A stretch of DNA of 55,829 nt from Rhizobacter sp. (GCA_023954175.1 JAMLIM010000015.1:1-55829); one strand, 5' to 3'; counted from the first letter of the stretch, positions 20,324 through 29,286 are shown. Notes: generated by a model from the letters alone, not told the origin. Numbers and translations: made by a program.

Positions 20324-20838
20324 GCGGCAAAGGCGTGCCCGGACAGCCCACGGCGCTTCACCTCCGCGGTCGGCGCTTTGCGCCGACTGCCCTGCGATGC
20401 TCGGTCTCGCGGCCACGTCGCTCAACTCACTGCGCTCACTGCGTTCGCTCCGTTCAGACAATCGCGACGGGTCAGATCACGAAGCGCGCTGCGCGCGCGG
20501 CCACGAGCCCTGTGCTTCTCGGCGCTGCGCAGGCGCGCCGCAGCCTGCCCGGGCACGCCTTTGCTGTTGCATTTGTTCTGCTTCACCCACGAGAAGAACC
20601 GTCGCGCCAGGCGGTGCCCGCCGGGGTCGATTTGTGGAGCGACGAGGATCGCAGGACAGGGGTCGGCGCGCGCAGCGCGCTTCGTGAACTGACTCGTCGC
20701 AACTGTTTGAGCGCAACGAACGCAGTGAGTGAAGCGAGTTCTGCGACGCGACCCCTGGCCGAGAACCGCAGTGCAGTCGGCGCCGTGCGCCGACCGCGTA
20801 ACCATGAGCCCTCGGCGGGTACCGCCTGGCGCGACGCG
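20324..20838 (-). repeat. right arm of the long inverted repeat
   Basis: Inverted copy of 13019-13612: block B (20324-20510) then block A (20518-20838), separated by only seven bases, so it lacks the 87-bp hairpin segment of the left arm. It carries the short serial motif CGCTCACTGCGTTCGCTCC and related GAACGCAGTGAGTG-like pieces. It fills most of the 730-bp gap between phnA and phnY. Open frames through it have opposite-strand equivalents in the left arm and no gene-like start, so I see no gene here. Confidence 0.85.
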
Positions 20839-20913
20839 CAAGCGAAAAGAGTTCCCCGCGACGCGCAAGCGTGTCAAGTTCGACATGACGCGCAAGCGCT
20901 TCAGTTTCGACGC
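20833..20913. repeat. 27-bp tandem repeat, three copies
   Basis: Units begin at 20833, 20860 and 20887, each starting with GACGCGCAAGCG and continuing with a more variable half. It adjoins the outer end of the right long-repeat arm, as the 42-bp array adjoins the left arm. It ends 48 bp before the phnY start. No spacers, so it is not a CRISPR array. Confidence 0.8.
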
Positions 20914-20961
20914 CACACCCCGGCACCGCGCACCAACGCGAAGCCCAATTGAGCCACTGAC

Positions 20962-22392
20962 ATGCATACAGAATCCCTGCGCATCGCCGGCGAGAAGGTC
21001 GGCGCCGATCGCCGTGGCGACCGGATGATCGAGGTCTTCAACCCCTACACCGAGGCGGTGATCGGCAGCGTGCCGAAGGCGACGCTCGAGGAGGTGCGTC
21101 GCGCCATCGCGATCGGGCACGCCTACCGGCCAAAGCTCACGCGCTTCGAACGCGCGAACATCCTCAACAAGGCGGCCGCCCTGGTGCGCGAGCGCACGCA
21201 GGCCATCGCCGCGCTGATCAGCGCCGAGTCGGGCCTGTGCATCAAGGATGGGCTCTACGAAGCGGGGCGTGTCGCCGACGTGCTCGTCTATGGCGCGACC
21301 GAGGCGCTGCGCGACGACGGCCAGATCTTCAGTTGCGACCTCACGCCGCACGGCAAGAAGCGGCGCGTCTATACGCAGCGCGACCCGCTGCTTGGCGTGA
21401 TCACCGCGATCACGCCGTTCAACCACCCGATGAACCAGGTCGCGCACAAGATCGTGCCGGCGATCGCGACCAACAACCGCATGGTGCTGAAGCCCTCGGA
21501 GAAGGTGCCGCTCTCCGCCCTGCTGCTCGCCGACCTGCTGTACGACGCCGGGCTGCCGCCCGAGATGCTCGCCGTCGTGACCGGCGATCCGCGCGAGATC
21601 GCGGACGAGCTGATCACGAACCCGCAGGTCGACCTCGTCAGCTTCACCGGCGGCGTCGCGATCGGCAAGGCGATCGCCGCCAAGGTGGGCTACCGGCGCA
21701 TGGTGCTCGAACTCGGCGGCAACGATCCGCTGATCGTGATGGACGACGCCGACCTCGACGAGGCCTCGACGCTCGCGGTGCAGGGCTCGTACAAGAACTC
21801 GGGCCAGCGCTGCACTGCCGTCAAGCGCATGCTGGTGCAGCGCAGCGTCGCCGCGCGCTTCACCGAGATGGTGGTCGAGAAGACGCGCGCCTGGAAGCAC
21901 GGCGACCCGAGCGACCCGGCGATGGACATGGGCACGGTCATCGACGAGGCGGCGGCGCGGCTGTTCGAGGCGCGCGTCAACGAGGCCATCGCCGACGGCG
22001 CGCGCCTGCTCGTCGGCAACGAGCGGCGCGGCGCGCTCTACGCGCCGACCGTGCTCGACCGCGTGACGCCGCAGATGACGGTCGTGCGCGAAGAGACCTT
22101 CGGCCCGGTTTCGCCGATCATCGCGTTCGACGACATCGACGAGGCGATCGCGCTCGTCAACGCCTCCCCCTTCGGCCTGTCGTCGGCCGTCTGCACGCAG
22201 CGGCTGGACCACATCACACGCCTTGTCGCCGAGCTGCAGGTCGGCAGCGTCAACGTGCGCGAGGTGCCCGGCTACCGGCTCGAGCTGACACCCTTCGGCG
22301 GTATAAAGGATTCTGGCCTGGGCTACAAAGAAGGCGTACAAGAGGCGATGAAAGGGTTCACCAACGTCAAGACCTACTCGCTGCCCTGGTGA
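20962..22392 (+). CDS. phnY: phosphonoacetaldehyde dehydrogenase
   Basis: A 476-residue NAD-dependent aldehyde dehydrogenase that oxidises phosphonoacetaldehyde to phosphonoacetate. Family residues are seen in ITAITPFNHPMNQVAH, VLKPSEKVP, the general base in MVLELGGNDPLIV and the catalytic Cys in NSGQRCTAVKRML; the Arg before the Cys and nearby basic residues suit a phosphonate-bearing substrate. The C-terminus GGIKDSGLGYKEGVQEA is typical. The assignment to PhnY rather than a general aldehyde dehydrogenase rests on these segments and on neighbouring phnA and phnW. The Na/Pi transporter gene starts 16 bp later, so they are probably co-transcribed. Confidence 0.9.
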   Translation: MHTESLRIAGEKVGADRRGDRMIEVFNPYTEAVIGSVPKATLEEVRRAIAIGHAYRPKLTRFERANILNKAAALVRERTQAIAALISAESGLCIKDGLYEAGRVADVLVYGATEALRDDGQIFSCDLTPHGKKRRVYTQRDPLLGVITAITPFNHPMNQVAHKIVPAIATNNRMVLKPSEKVPLSALLLADLLYDAGLPPEMLAVVTGDPREIADELITNPQVDLVSFTGGVAIGKAIAAKVGYRRMVLELGGNDPLIVMDDADLDEASTLAVQGSYKNSGQRCTAVKRMLVQRSVAARFTEMVVEKTRAWKHGDPSDPAMDMGTVIDEAAARLFEARVNEAIADGARLLVGNERRGALYAPTVLDRVTPQMTVVREETFGPVSPIIAFDDIDEAIALVNASPFGLSSAVCTQRLDHITRLVAELQVGSVNVREVPGYRLELTPFGGIKDSGLGYKEGVQEAMKGFTNVKTYSLPW

Positions 22393-22408
22393 ACGCCCCT
22401 GACCCGAA

Positions 22409-24103
22409 GTGACTCATCTGCTCAACTTGCTCGCGGCGATCGCCCTGCTGGTGTGGGGCACGCACATCGTGCGCGCCGGCATGTTGCGTGTGTTCGGCGA
22501 GAAGCTCCGCTCGGTGCTGGCCCGCAGCACGCGCAACCGCTTCGCCGCCGCCGGCGCCGGCATGGGCGTGACCTGCCTCGTGCAGTCGAGCACCGCAACC
22601 GGGTTGATCGTCGCCTCGTTCGTCGGCCAGGGCCTGATCGCAACCGCGCCCGCGCTTGCGGTGATGCTCGGCGCCGACATCGGCTCGGCGCTGATGACGG
22701 TCGTCTTCTCGTTCGATCTGTCGTGGCTGTCGCCGCTGCTGATCTTCGGCGGCGTCGTCGTCTTCATCCTGCGCGAGAGCACGACCGCGGGCCGGCTCGG
22801 GCGGATCGCGATCGGCCTCGGCCTCATCACGCTGGCGCTGCAACTGATCGTCGCGGCGACGAAGCCGCTCACCGCGTCACCCGAGATGCAGGCCTTGCTG
22901 CTCGCGATGCCGAACGAGGTGCTGCTCGAAATCGTCGTCGGCATGCTGCTGACCGTCATGGCGTACTCGGGCCTTGCGATCGTGCTGCTCGTCGCGACGC
23001 TCGCCGCGTCCGGCATGCTGCCGATGCCGATCGCGCTCGGCCTCGTGCTCGGCGCGAACCTCGGCAGCGGTCTGCTCGCCATCTTTGCGACCGCGCACTC
23101 GAGCGCCACGGCGCGCCGCGTGCCGCTCGGCAATCTGCTCTTCAGGCTGCTCGGCATCGCGGCCTTCCTGCCTTTCATGCCCCTCCTCAAGACGTGGCGC
23201 GAGACGCTGACGATGCCGCTGCACGCGCAGGTCGTGGGCTTCCACCTGGCCTTCAACATCGCTTTGGCGCTGGTCTTCATGGGCCTGACGCCGTACATCG
23301 CCGGCTTCGTCGAGCGCTGGCTGAAGGAGCCGCAGGCGCCCGCCACCGACCGGCCCAATCACCTCGACCCGGTCGCGCTCGATACGCCGTCGCTCGCGAT
23401 CTCGTGCGCGGCGCGCGAGGCGCTGCACCAGGCCGACGTCGTCGAAACGATGCTGCGCGGCATGCTGACCGTGATTCAGACCGGCGACCTGTCGCTCGCG
23501 CGCCAGCTGCGGGCGCTCGACGACACGGTCGACTCGCTCTACGGTTCGATCAAGATCTACCTGACGCAGATCTCGCGCGCATCGCTCTCCGAGCGCGAGG
23601 GCAACCGCTGGACCGACATCGTCTCGTTCACGATCAACATGGAGCAGATCGCCGACATCATCGAGCGCGTGATCCAGGAGGTCGAAGACAAGAACATCCG
23701 GCGCGGCCGCCGCTTCTCGGACGCCGGCCTGGCCGAGGTCACCGACCTGCACGAGCGCCTGCTCGTCAACCTGCGGCTCGGGATGAGCGTGTTCCTCGAC
23801 GGCCACGTGCGTGACGCGCACCGGCTGCTGCAGCAAAAGGCCGAGTTCCGCGACCTCGAGCGTGACTACGCGAACGCGCACCTCGAACGCCTGAGCGAGA
23901 ACACCTTGCAAAGCGTCGAGACGAGCGCGCTGCACATCGACCTCATCAGCGACCTGAAGCGCATCAACTCCCACATCTGTTCGATTGCCTATCCGATCCT
24001 CGAGCAGGCCGGCGCGCTCGCGCCGACGCGCCTGAAGCAGGGCATGCGCTTCGAGGAAAGCCGGATGCGCAGCGTCACCCAGCCCGCCGCCCTCGACGAG
24101 TGA
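22409..24103 (+). CDS. Na/Pi cotransporter family protein with PhoU-like C-terminus
   Basis: A 564-residue inner-membrane protein of the NptA/YjbB type. Residues 1-310 contain eight or more helices with two inverted Na/Pi repeats; the hallmark VQSSTATGLIVASFVGQG is in the first and GLVLGANLGSGLLAIFAT marks the second. Residues 330-550 are charged helices like PhoU domains. Relatives such as E. coli YjbB export phosphate. Here it lies 16 bp after phnY on the same strand, so it may get rid of the phosphate released when phosphonates serve as carbon or nitrogen source; this role is an inference. The start is GTG 22409; no good ATG exists at the N-terminus. Confidence 0.85.
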   Translation: MTHLLNLLAAIALLVWGTHIVRAGMLRVFGEKLRSVLARSTRNRFAAAGAGMGVTCLVQSSTATGLIVASFVGQGLIATAPALAVMLGADIGSALMTVVFSFDLSWLSPLLIFGGVVVFILRESTTAGRLGRIAIGLGLITLALQLIVAATKPLTASPEMQALLLAMPNEVLLEIVVGMLLTVMAYSGLAIVLLVATLAASGMLPMPIALGLVLGANLGSGLLAIFATAHSSATARRVPLGNLLFRLLGIAAFLPFMPLLKTWRETLTMPLHAQVVGFHLAFNIALALVFMGLTPYIAGFVERWLKEPQAPATDRPNHLDPVALDTPSLAISCAAREALHQADVVETMLRGMLTVIQTGDLSLARQLRALDDTVDSLYGSIKIYLTQISRASLSEREGNRWTDIVSFTINMEQIADIIERVIQEVEDKNIRRGRRFSDAGLAEVTDLHERLLVNLRLGMSVFLDGHVRDAHRLLQQKAEFRDLERDYANAHLERLSENTLQSVETSALHIDLISDLKRINSHICSIAYPILEQAGALAPTRLKQGMRFEESRMRSVTQPAALDE

Positions 24104-24120
24104 CACGAGCCCCTGCACCG

Positions 24121-24690
24121 ATGCCGACCATTCTCGAAGACATCCATCAGCTCTTCGCCGCCCGCGGCGCCGCCCAATACGACGGCGAGCCGGTGACGCA
24201 GCTCGAACATGCGCTGCAGACGGCGCATCTGGCCGAGCATGCCGGGGCGGACGACGAGCTCGTCACCGCCTGCCTGCTGCACGACATCGGCCACCTGCTG
24301 CTCGCCGAGCGCGAATCCCCGCACGACGACACGCCGACGCTGCGCGGCATGGACGACCGGCACCAGCTTGCGGCACTGCCCTTCTTGCGCGAGCACTTCA
24401 AGCCGCGCGTGCTGGGCGCGATCGGCGGCCACGTGGACGCCAAGCGCTACCTGTGCCGCACGCGCGAGGGCTACCACGATCGTCTGTCGGAAGACTCGAA
24501 GCGCAGCCTGCAACTGCAGGGCGGCGTCTTCAGCGAAGACGAGGCGAAGGCCTTCGTGCTGCGCCCGGGCGCGCGCGACGCGATCGTGCTGCGCGTGTGG
24601 GACGACCTGGCGAAGCAGCAGGGGCTCGAAACACCGCCGCTCGCGCACTTCCTCGAGCGCGCCGCACGCTGCGTGAACGCCGCAGCGTGA
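24121..24690 (+). CDS. PhnZ-like HD-domain oxygenase of phosphonate operons
   Basis: A 189-residue HD-superfamily protein of the group found in phosphonate-degradation operons. Candidate iron ligands match PhnZ by spacing: His30, His54-Asp55 (in CLLHDIGHLLL), His81 and His104 (IGGHVDAKRYL). Tyr20 and Glu23 stand where the Tyr24/Glu27 pair of PhnZ sits (QYDGEPVTQ). PhnZ cleaves 2-amino-1-hydroxyethylphosphonate to glycine and phosphate with O2. Its usual partner PhnY*, a 2-oxoglutarate hydroxylase, is not in the window, so the real substrate is open. ATG 24121 is preferred to GTG 24100, which overlaps the previous stop. The stop codon lies inside a 14-bp tandem repeat. Confidence 0.83.
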   Translation: MPTILEDIHQLFAARGAAQYDGEPVTQLEHALQTAHLAEHAGADDELVTACLLHDIGHLLLAERESPHDDTPTLRGMDDRHQLAALPFLREHFKPRVLGAIGGHVDAKRYLCRTREGYHDRLSEDSKRSLQLQGGVFSEDEAKAFVLRPGARDAIVLRVWDDLAKQQGLETPPLAHFLERAARCVNAAA

Positions 24691-24742
24691 ATGCCGCCGC
24701 GTGTATGCCGTCGCGTGCCTGCCGTTGCCTGAACGCCGTCGC
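24673..24742. repeat. 14-bp tandem repeat, five copies, spanning a gene end
   Basis: Units at 24673, 24687, 24701, 24715 and 24729 follow GTGAACGCCGCAGC with scattered changes. The second unit supplies the TGA stop of the PhnZ-like gene; the array fills most of the gap before the EamA-family gene. Because 14 is not a multiple of three, a change in copy number upstream of the stop would alter the C-terminus of the HD protein. Confidence 0.75.
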
Positions 24743-24767
24743 CTGAAGCCGGCTCGTCCCGCGCCCC

Positions 24768-25646
24768 ATGACGCTCACCTGGCCGGTCGTCGCCGCGGTG
24801 CTGTTTGCCGCGCTGCTGCATGCGTCGTGGAACGCGCTCATCAAGTCGGGCAGCGACACCGCGCTCGACACCGCGCTGATCCACGTCCTGGGCTGTGTCG
24901 TCGGCGCCGCGCTGCTGGCCGTCGTCGGCCTGCCGCAGCGCGCGGCCTGGCCCTGGCTCGCGGCGTCGGTCACCGTCCACGTCGGCTACTACGTCGCGCT
25001 GGCGGGCGCCTACCGGCACGGCGACCTCGGCCTCACCTACCCGATCATGCGCGGCACCGGGCCGCTGCTGGTCGCGTTCGTCCTCGCGCTGAGCGGCGGC
25101 GCGATCATCGACGAGACGCTCTCGCTCGCCACCTGGCTGGGCGTCGCGGGCATCAGCGGCGGCGTGCTGCTGGTCGGGCTGTCGCCGTCGTCGCCGGGCG
25201 GCAACCACCGGCGCGCGCTGCAGTTCGCGCTGCTCAACGCCTGCATCATCGCCAGCTACACGATCATCGATGGCATCGGCGTGCGCGCGAGCGGCAACGC
25301 GCTGCAGTACGTCGCGCTGCTCTTCCTGATCGATGGCGTGCCCTACTTCCTGCTCGTCATGCATCGCCGCGGCGCGGCCGCGCGGCCTGCCGCCTGGGCC
25401 CACCTGCGCAAGCGCTGGCCGGTGGCGCTGATGGGCACCCTGGCGTCGCTCGGCTCCTACGGCATCGCGCTCTGGGCGATGACGCGCGCGCCGGTGGCGG
25501 CGGTCGCCGCATTGCGCGAGACCTCGGTGCTGTTCGCGGTGCTGATCGGCACGCTGCTGCTGAAGGAGTCCTTCGGCCTGCGGCGCGCGGCCGGCACCGC
25601 GTGCATCGTCGCCGGCGTCATGGCCTTGCGCCTCGCGCCGACCTGA
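24768..25646 (+). CDS. EamA/DMT-family membrane protein of phosphonate clusters
   Basis: A 292-residue protein with about ten hydrophobic helices in two EamA halves (residues 1-140 and 150-290), for example AALLHASWNALIKSG in helix 1 and ESFGLRRAAGTACIV near the end. Members are drug/metabolite-type exporters or importers; a subgroup recurs beside phosphonate genes and this one fits in length and context. It may move an amine, amino acid or methylated phosphonate. It lies between the HD oxygenase and the FAD/GcvT enzyme, all on the same strand with short gaps, so one transcript from phnY onward is plausible. Confidence 0.82.
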   Translation: MTLTWPVVAAVLFAALLHASWNALIKSGSDTALDTALIHVLGCVVGAALLAVVGLPQRAAWPWLAASVTVHVGYYVALAGAYRHGDLGLTYPIMRGTGPLLVAFVLALSGGAIIDETLSLATWLGVAGISGGVLLVGLSPSSPGGNHRRALQFALLNACIIASYTIIDGIGVRASGNALQYVALLFLIDGVPYFLLVMHRRGAAARPAAWAHLRKRWPVALMGTLASLGSYGIALWAMTRAPVAAVAALRETSVLFAVLIGTLLLKESFGLRRAAGTACIVAGVMALRLAPT

Positions 25647-25686
25647 GCAGACCCTTCCAGACCCGCCGCCGAACGGAGCAGACCGC

Positions 25687-28176
25687 ATGACCCTACCCAC
25701 CCAGGCCCGCATCGTCATCGTCGGCGGCGGCATCGCCGGCTGCTCGACGGCCTACCACCTCGCCAAGCTCGGCCAGACCGACGTGCTGCTGCTCGAACAG
25801 GGCCAGCTCACCTGCGGCACGACCTGGCACGCGGCGGGCCTCGTCGGCCAGATGCGGCCGAACCGCAACCAGACCCGCATGAGCACCTACGGCATCGAGC
25901 TCTATGCGCAGCTCGAGGCGGAGACGGGCCTTGCGACCGGCTGGAAGCAATGCGGCAGCATCAACGTCGCGCGCACGCCGGAGCGCATGCAGGTCCTGCG
26001 CAAGCAGGCGGCGCTTGCGCGCAGCTTCGGCATCGAGGTCGAAGCGATCTCGGCGCAGCGCGCGGGCGAGATGTATCCGCTGCTGCGCACCGACGATCTG
26101 CAGGGCGCGATCTGGATTCCGGGGGACGGCAAGGCCAACCCCGCCGACCTGACGATGTCGCTCGCCAAGGGCGCGCGCAACCGCGGCGTGAAGATCGTCG
26201 AGGGCGTCGAAGTCACCGCCGTGCTGCACGAGCACGGCTGCGTGTCGGGCGTGCGCGTGCAGGTCGACGGTGCGCCGCACGAGATCGCCTGCGAGACTCT
26301 CGTCAACTGCGCCGGCCAGTGGGCGCGCCAGTTCGGGCGGCTCGCCGGCGTCAACGTGCCGCTCTATTCGGCCGAGCATTTCTACATCGTCACCGACCGC
26401 ATCGAAGGCGTGCACCCGATGCTGCCGGTGATGCGCGACCCGGACGGCTTCATCTACTACAAGGAGGAAGTCGGCGGCCTCGTGATGGGCGGCTTCGAGC
26501 CCAAGGCCAAGCCGTGGACGGTCGACCCGATCCCGTCCACCTTCCGCTTCGAGTTGCTCGGCGAGGACTGGGACCAGTTCGAGATCCTGATGCTGAACGC
26601 GATCCACCGCACCCCGTGCCTGGAGACGGCGCAGATCAAGATGCTCCTGAACGGCCCCGAAAGCTTCACGCCGGACGGCAACTTCATCCTCGGCGAGGCG
26701 CCGGAGCTGCGCAACTACTTCGTCGCCGCCGGCTTCAACTCGGCCGGCATCGCCAACTCGGGCGGCGCCGGCAGCCTGATCGCGCAATGGATCGTCGGCG
26801 GCGAGGCGCCGCTCGATCTGTGGGACGTCGACATCCGCCGCTTCGCGCCGTTCTCCGCGAACCGCAAGGCGCTCGCGTCGCGCACCGGCGAGACGCTCGG
26901 CCTGCACTATGCGATGCGCTGGCCGCGCCAGGAGCTCGAAACCGCGCGGCCGCTGCGCACCTCCCCGCTCTACGACCTGCTGGCCCAGCGCGGCGCCGTG
27001 TTCGGCGCGAAGAACGGCTGGGAGCGCGCCAACGTCTTCAAGCCGGCGGGCGCGCCCGAGGCCGTGCCCGGGCTCGGCCGCCCGCAGTGGCTCGACTGGA
27101 TGATCGAGGAACAACGCGCGACGCGCGAGGCGGTCGCGGTCTACGACCAGAGCTCGTTCGCCAAGTTCTACCTCGAGGGCCGCGACGCGCTCGCCGTGCT
27201 GCAGCGCCTGTGCGCGAACGAGATCGACGTGCCGGTCGACAAGATGGTCTACACCGCGATGCTCAACGCGCGCGGCGGCTTCGAGAGCGACCTGACGATC
27301 GTCCGGCTCGCCGCGCAGCGCTTCCTGATCGTCACCGGCTCGGCGCAGGCGACGCGCGATGCGGACTGGATCACGCGCCACATCGAGCCGCACGAGCACG
27401 CGGTGCTGACCGACGTCAGCGCGCTCTGGTGCGTGCTCGGCGTGATGGGGCCGAAGGCGCGCGAGCTGCTCGCCCGCGTGTCGCCCGACGACCTTTCGCC
27501 GGCGGCATTGAAGTTCAGCCACACGCGCGAGATCGACCTCGGCCTGGCGCGCGTCCGCGCGGCGCGCATGAGCTACGTCGGCGGCCCGGGGTACGAGCTG
27601 TACGTGCCGGTCGAGATGACGCGCCATGTGTACCTTGCGCTGCGCGAGGCGGGCGGCGATCTCGGGCTGAACGAAGGAGAAGGCCGCGCGCCCGAGCGGA
27701 ACGGCGAACCAGGCCGCGCGCGCGGCCTGGTCGATGCCGGCTACTACGCACTCGACGCGCTGCGCATCGAGGCCGGCCGGCGCGCCTGGGGCGCCGAACT
27801 CGGCCCCGACGAGACGCCGTTCGAGGCCGGACTTTCTTACGCCGTCAAGCTCGACAAGCCGGCCGACTTCATCGGCAAGGCGGCGTTGCGCGCGGCGCTC
27901 GGGCAACCGCTGCGCAAGAAGCTCGTCAGCATCGTGCTCGACGCGCCGGAGCCCTACGTCTGGGGCGGCGAGGCGCTTGCGATCGACGGCGCATCGGTCG
28001 GCGAGATTTCATCCGCCGGCTGGGGCCACGGCGCGGGGCGCTGCGTCGGCCTCGCCTACCTGCGCGGCGCCGCGGCGAATCGGGTCCATGCGGGGACGCC
28101 GATCTCGATCGATCTGTGGGGCGAGCCGGTGGCTGCGACCGCGTGGGACGTCTGGCCGCCGAAGAAAGCCGCCTGA
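25687..28176 (+). CDS. DMGDH/sarcosine-dehydrogenase-like FAD oxidoreductase with GcvT domain
   Basis: An 829-residue two-part enzyme. The N-terminal DAO-type domain (residues 1-370) has IVIVGGGIAGCSTAYHL and CGTTWHAAGLVGQMRPN, whose His corresponds to the covalent flavin attachment site of dimethylglycine dehydrogenase. A middle FAO_M-like segment (about 375-435) leads to a GcvT aminomethyltransferase domain (about 440-735) and a C-terminal barrel. Such enzymes N-demethylate amines and pass the methyl carbon to tetrahydrofolate. In this cluster N-methylated AEP is an attractive substrate, but this is inference; sarcosine, dimethylglycine or betaine products are alternatives. An insert of about 19 residues (codons 662-680) between GGDLGL and VDAGYYALD looks foreign to the family. 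Confidence 0.87.
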   Translation: MTLPTQARIVIVGGGIAGCSTAYHLAKLGQTDVLLLEQGQLTCGTTWHAAGLVGQMRPNRNQTRMSTYGIELYAQLEAETGLATGWKQCGSINVARTPERMQVLRKQAALARSFGIEVEAISAQRAGEMYPLLRTDDLQGAIWIPGDGKANPADLTMSLAKGARNRGVKIVEGVEVTAVLHEHGCVSGVRVQVDGAPHEIACETLVNCAGQWARQFGRLAGVNVPLYSAEHFYIVTDRIEGVHPMLPVMRDPDGFIYYKEEVGGLVMGGFEPKAKPWTVDPIPSTFRFELLGEDWDQFEILMLNAIHRTPCLETAQIKMLLNGPESFTPDGNFILGEAPELRNYFVAAGFNSAGIANSGGAGSLIAQWIVGGEAPLDLWDVDIRRFAPFSANRKALASRTGETLGLHYAMRWPRQELETARPLRTSPLYDLLAQRGAVFGAKNGWERANVFKPAGAPEAVPGLGRPQWLDWMIEEQRATREAVAVYDQSSFAKFYLEGRDALAVLQRLCANEIDVPVDKMVYTAMLNARGGFESDLTIVRLAAQRFLIVTGSAQATRDADWITRHIEPHEHAVLTDVSALWCVLGVMGPKARELLARVSPDDLSPAALKFSHTREIDLGLARVRAARMSYVGGPGYELYVPVEMTRHVYLALREAGGDLGLNEGEGRAPERNGEPGRARGLVDAGYYALDALRIEAGRRAWGAELGPDETPFEAGLSYAVKLDKPADFIGKAALRAALGQPLRKKLVSIVLDAPEPYVWGGEALAIDGASVGEISSAGWGHGAGRCVGLAYLRGAAANRVHAGTPISIDLWGEPVAATAWDVWPPKKAA

Positions 28177-28183
28177 GCGCCGG

Positions 28184-29086
28184 TCAAGAAACCAGCGCCA
28201 GCAGCGCCATCCAGAACGGCACGGTGAACACGCAGAGAATGGTCGAGACCATCACCAGCCCGGCCACGAAGGGCCCGTTGCCGCCCATGCGCGCGGCAAG
28301 CACGTAGGACGCGGACGAGGTCGGCAGGCAGGCGAAGGCGACGACGACGACGCGCTGCGCCGGCGGCAGCGCGAGCAGCGCGGTCAGGCCGATCGCGACC
28401 AGCGGCAGCGCCAGGTGGCGGATCGCGAGCAGCGCGCTCGCGAGGCCCGGCGCGACCTTGAGCTCGCCCATGCGCAGGCCGGCACCGACCGTCATCAGCC
28501 CGAGCGGCAACGCCGCCAGACCGATGCGCTGCAGCGCCGTCGCGACCGGATCGGGCCAGTGCACACCCGCCAGATTGGCGATGAGGCCGGCGACGGTGCT
28601 GATGATGAGCGGGTTGCGCGCGATCTCGCGCCCGAAGGTCTGCCCGCCGTGGCGCGCCAGCGGCCACACCGCGGCCAGGTTGCAGACCGGCACGCAGACC
28701 GCGATCAGCAGCGCGACGACGGCCAGGCCCTGCGGCCCGCCGAGCCGTTCGGCAAGCGCGAGGCCGATGAAGGAATTGAAGCGAAACGCCGTCTGCGCGC
28801 CCGACGCATGCAGCCGCGCATCCACCCCCGGCCAGAGCCGCAACGCGTAGGCGAGCCCGACGCCGGCGAGCGTGATGCCCCAGCCGCTGAGCACGACATC
28901 GATCGCGGCGCCGGGGTTGAGCGGCGTCTTGACGATCGAGTTGAACAGCAGCACCGGGAACAGCACGTAGTAGACGAGGCGCTCGACGCCGTCCCACACG
29001 CCGCGATCGAGCGCGGTGTAGCGGCACAGCAGGAAGCCGCACAGGATGAGGAGGAAATCGGGGACGAGCAGCAGCGCATTGGCCAT
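28184..29086 (-). CDS. AEC-family transporter
   Basis: A 300-residue membrane protein with about ten helices in two five-helix halves, of the auxin-efflux-carrier (AEC) family. Segments such as YYVLFPVLLFNSIVKTPL, GFNSFIGLALA-like FRFNSFIGLALAERLG and the C-terminal ACLPTSSASYVLAARMG, with the family Pro-Ser/Ala-Asn-like break, support the call. Bacterial members export organic acids or other small anions. ATG 29086 (MANALLLVPDF) is chosen because the first helix begins right there; the open frame upstream is not membrane-like. It is convergent with the FAD/GcvT gene, with 7 bp between the stops, so its link to phosphonate use is uncertain. Confidence 0.87.
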   Translation of the reverse strand: MANALLLVPDFLLILCGFLLCRYTALDRGVWDGVERLVYYVLFPVLLFNSIVKTPLNPGAAIDVVLSGWGITLAGVGLAYALRLWPGVDARLHASGAQTAFRFNSFIGLALAERLGGPQGLAVVALLIAVCVPVCNLAAVWPLARHGGQTFGREIARNPLIISTVAGLIANLAGVHWPDPVATALQRIGLAALPLGLMTVGAGLRMGELKVAPGLASALLAIRHLALPLVAIGLTALLALPPAQRVVVVAFACLPTSSASYVLAARMGGNGPFVAGLVMVSTILCVFTVPFWMALLALVS

Positions 29087-29286
29087 GCGGCGAGTGTGCC
29101 AGCGCCGGGGGCGGCGGACCGCGAGACGTGGCCTGATGCGCGGCGTGATCCCTGCCCCGGCCCGAGACCTGAACCGTGAAGCCCGGCGCGGGTATGCTCG
29201 CTGCGATGCCGGCCGAGCCGACCGATCGCGACGCGCAGCGTCTGGCTTCAGGCCAAGCCGCGCGGCGCACATCAGGAGAGACAACG

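Noticed and set aside
25693-27906. A 737-codon open frame on the minus strand opposite the FAD/GcvT gene
   Set aside because: Mirror of a real gene in GC-rich DNA; the translation is a low-complexity Arg/Asp/His/Val mixture with no domain, while the + strand matches a known family along its whole length.
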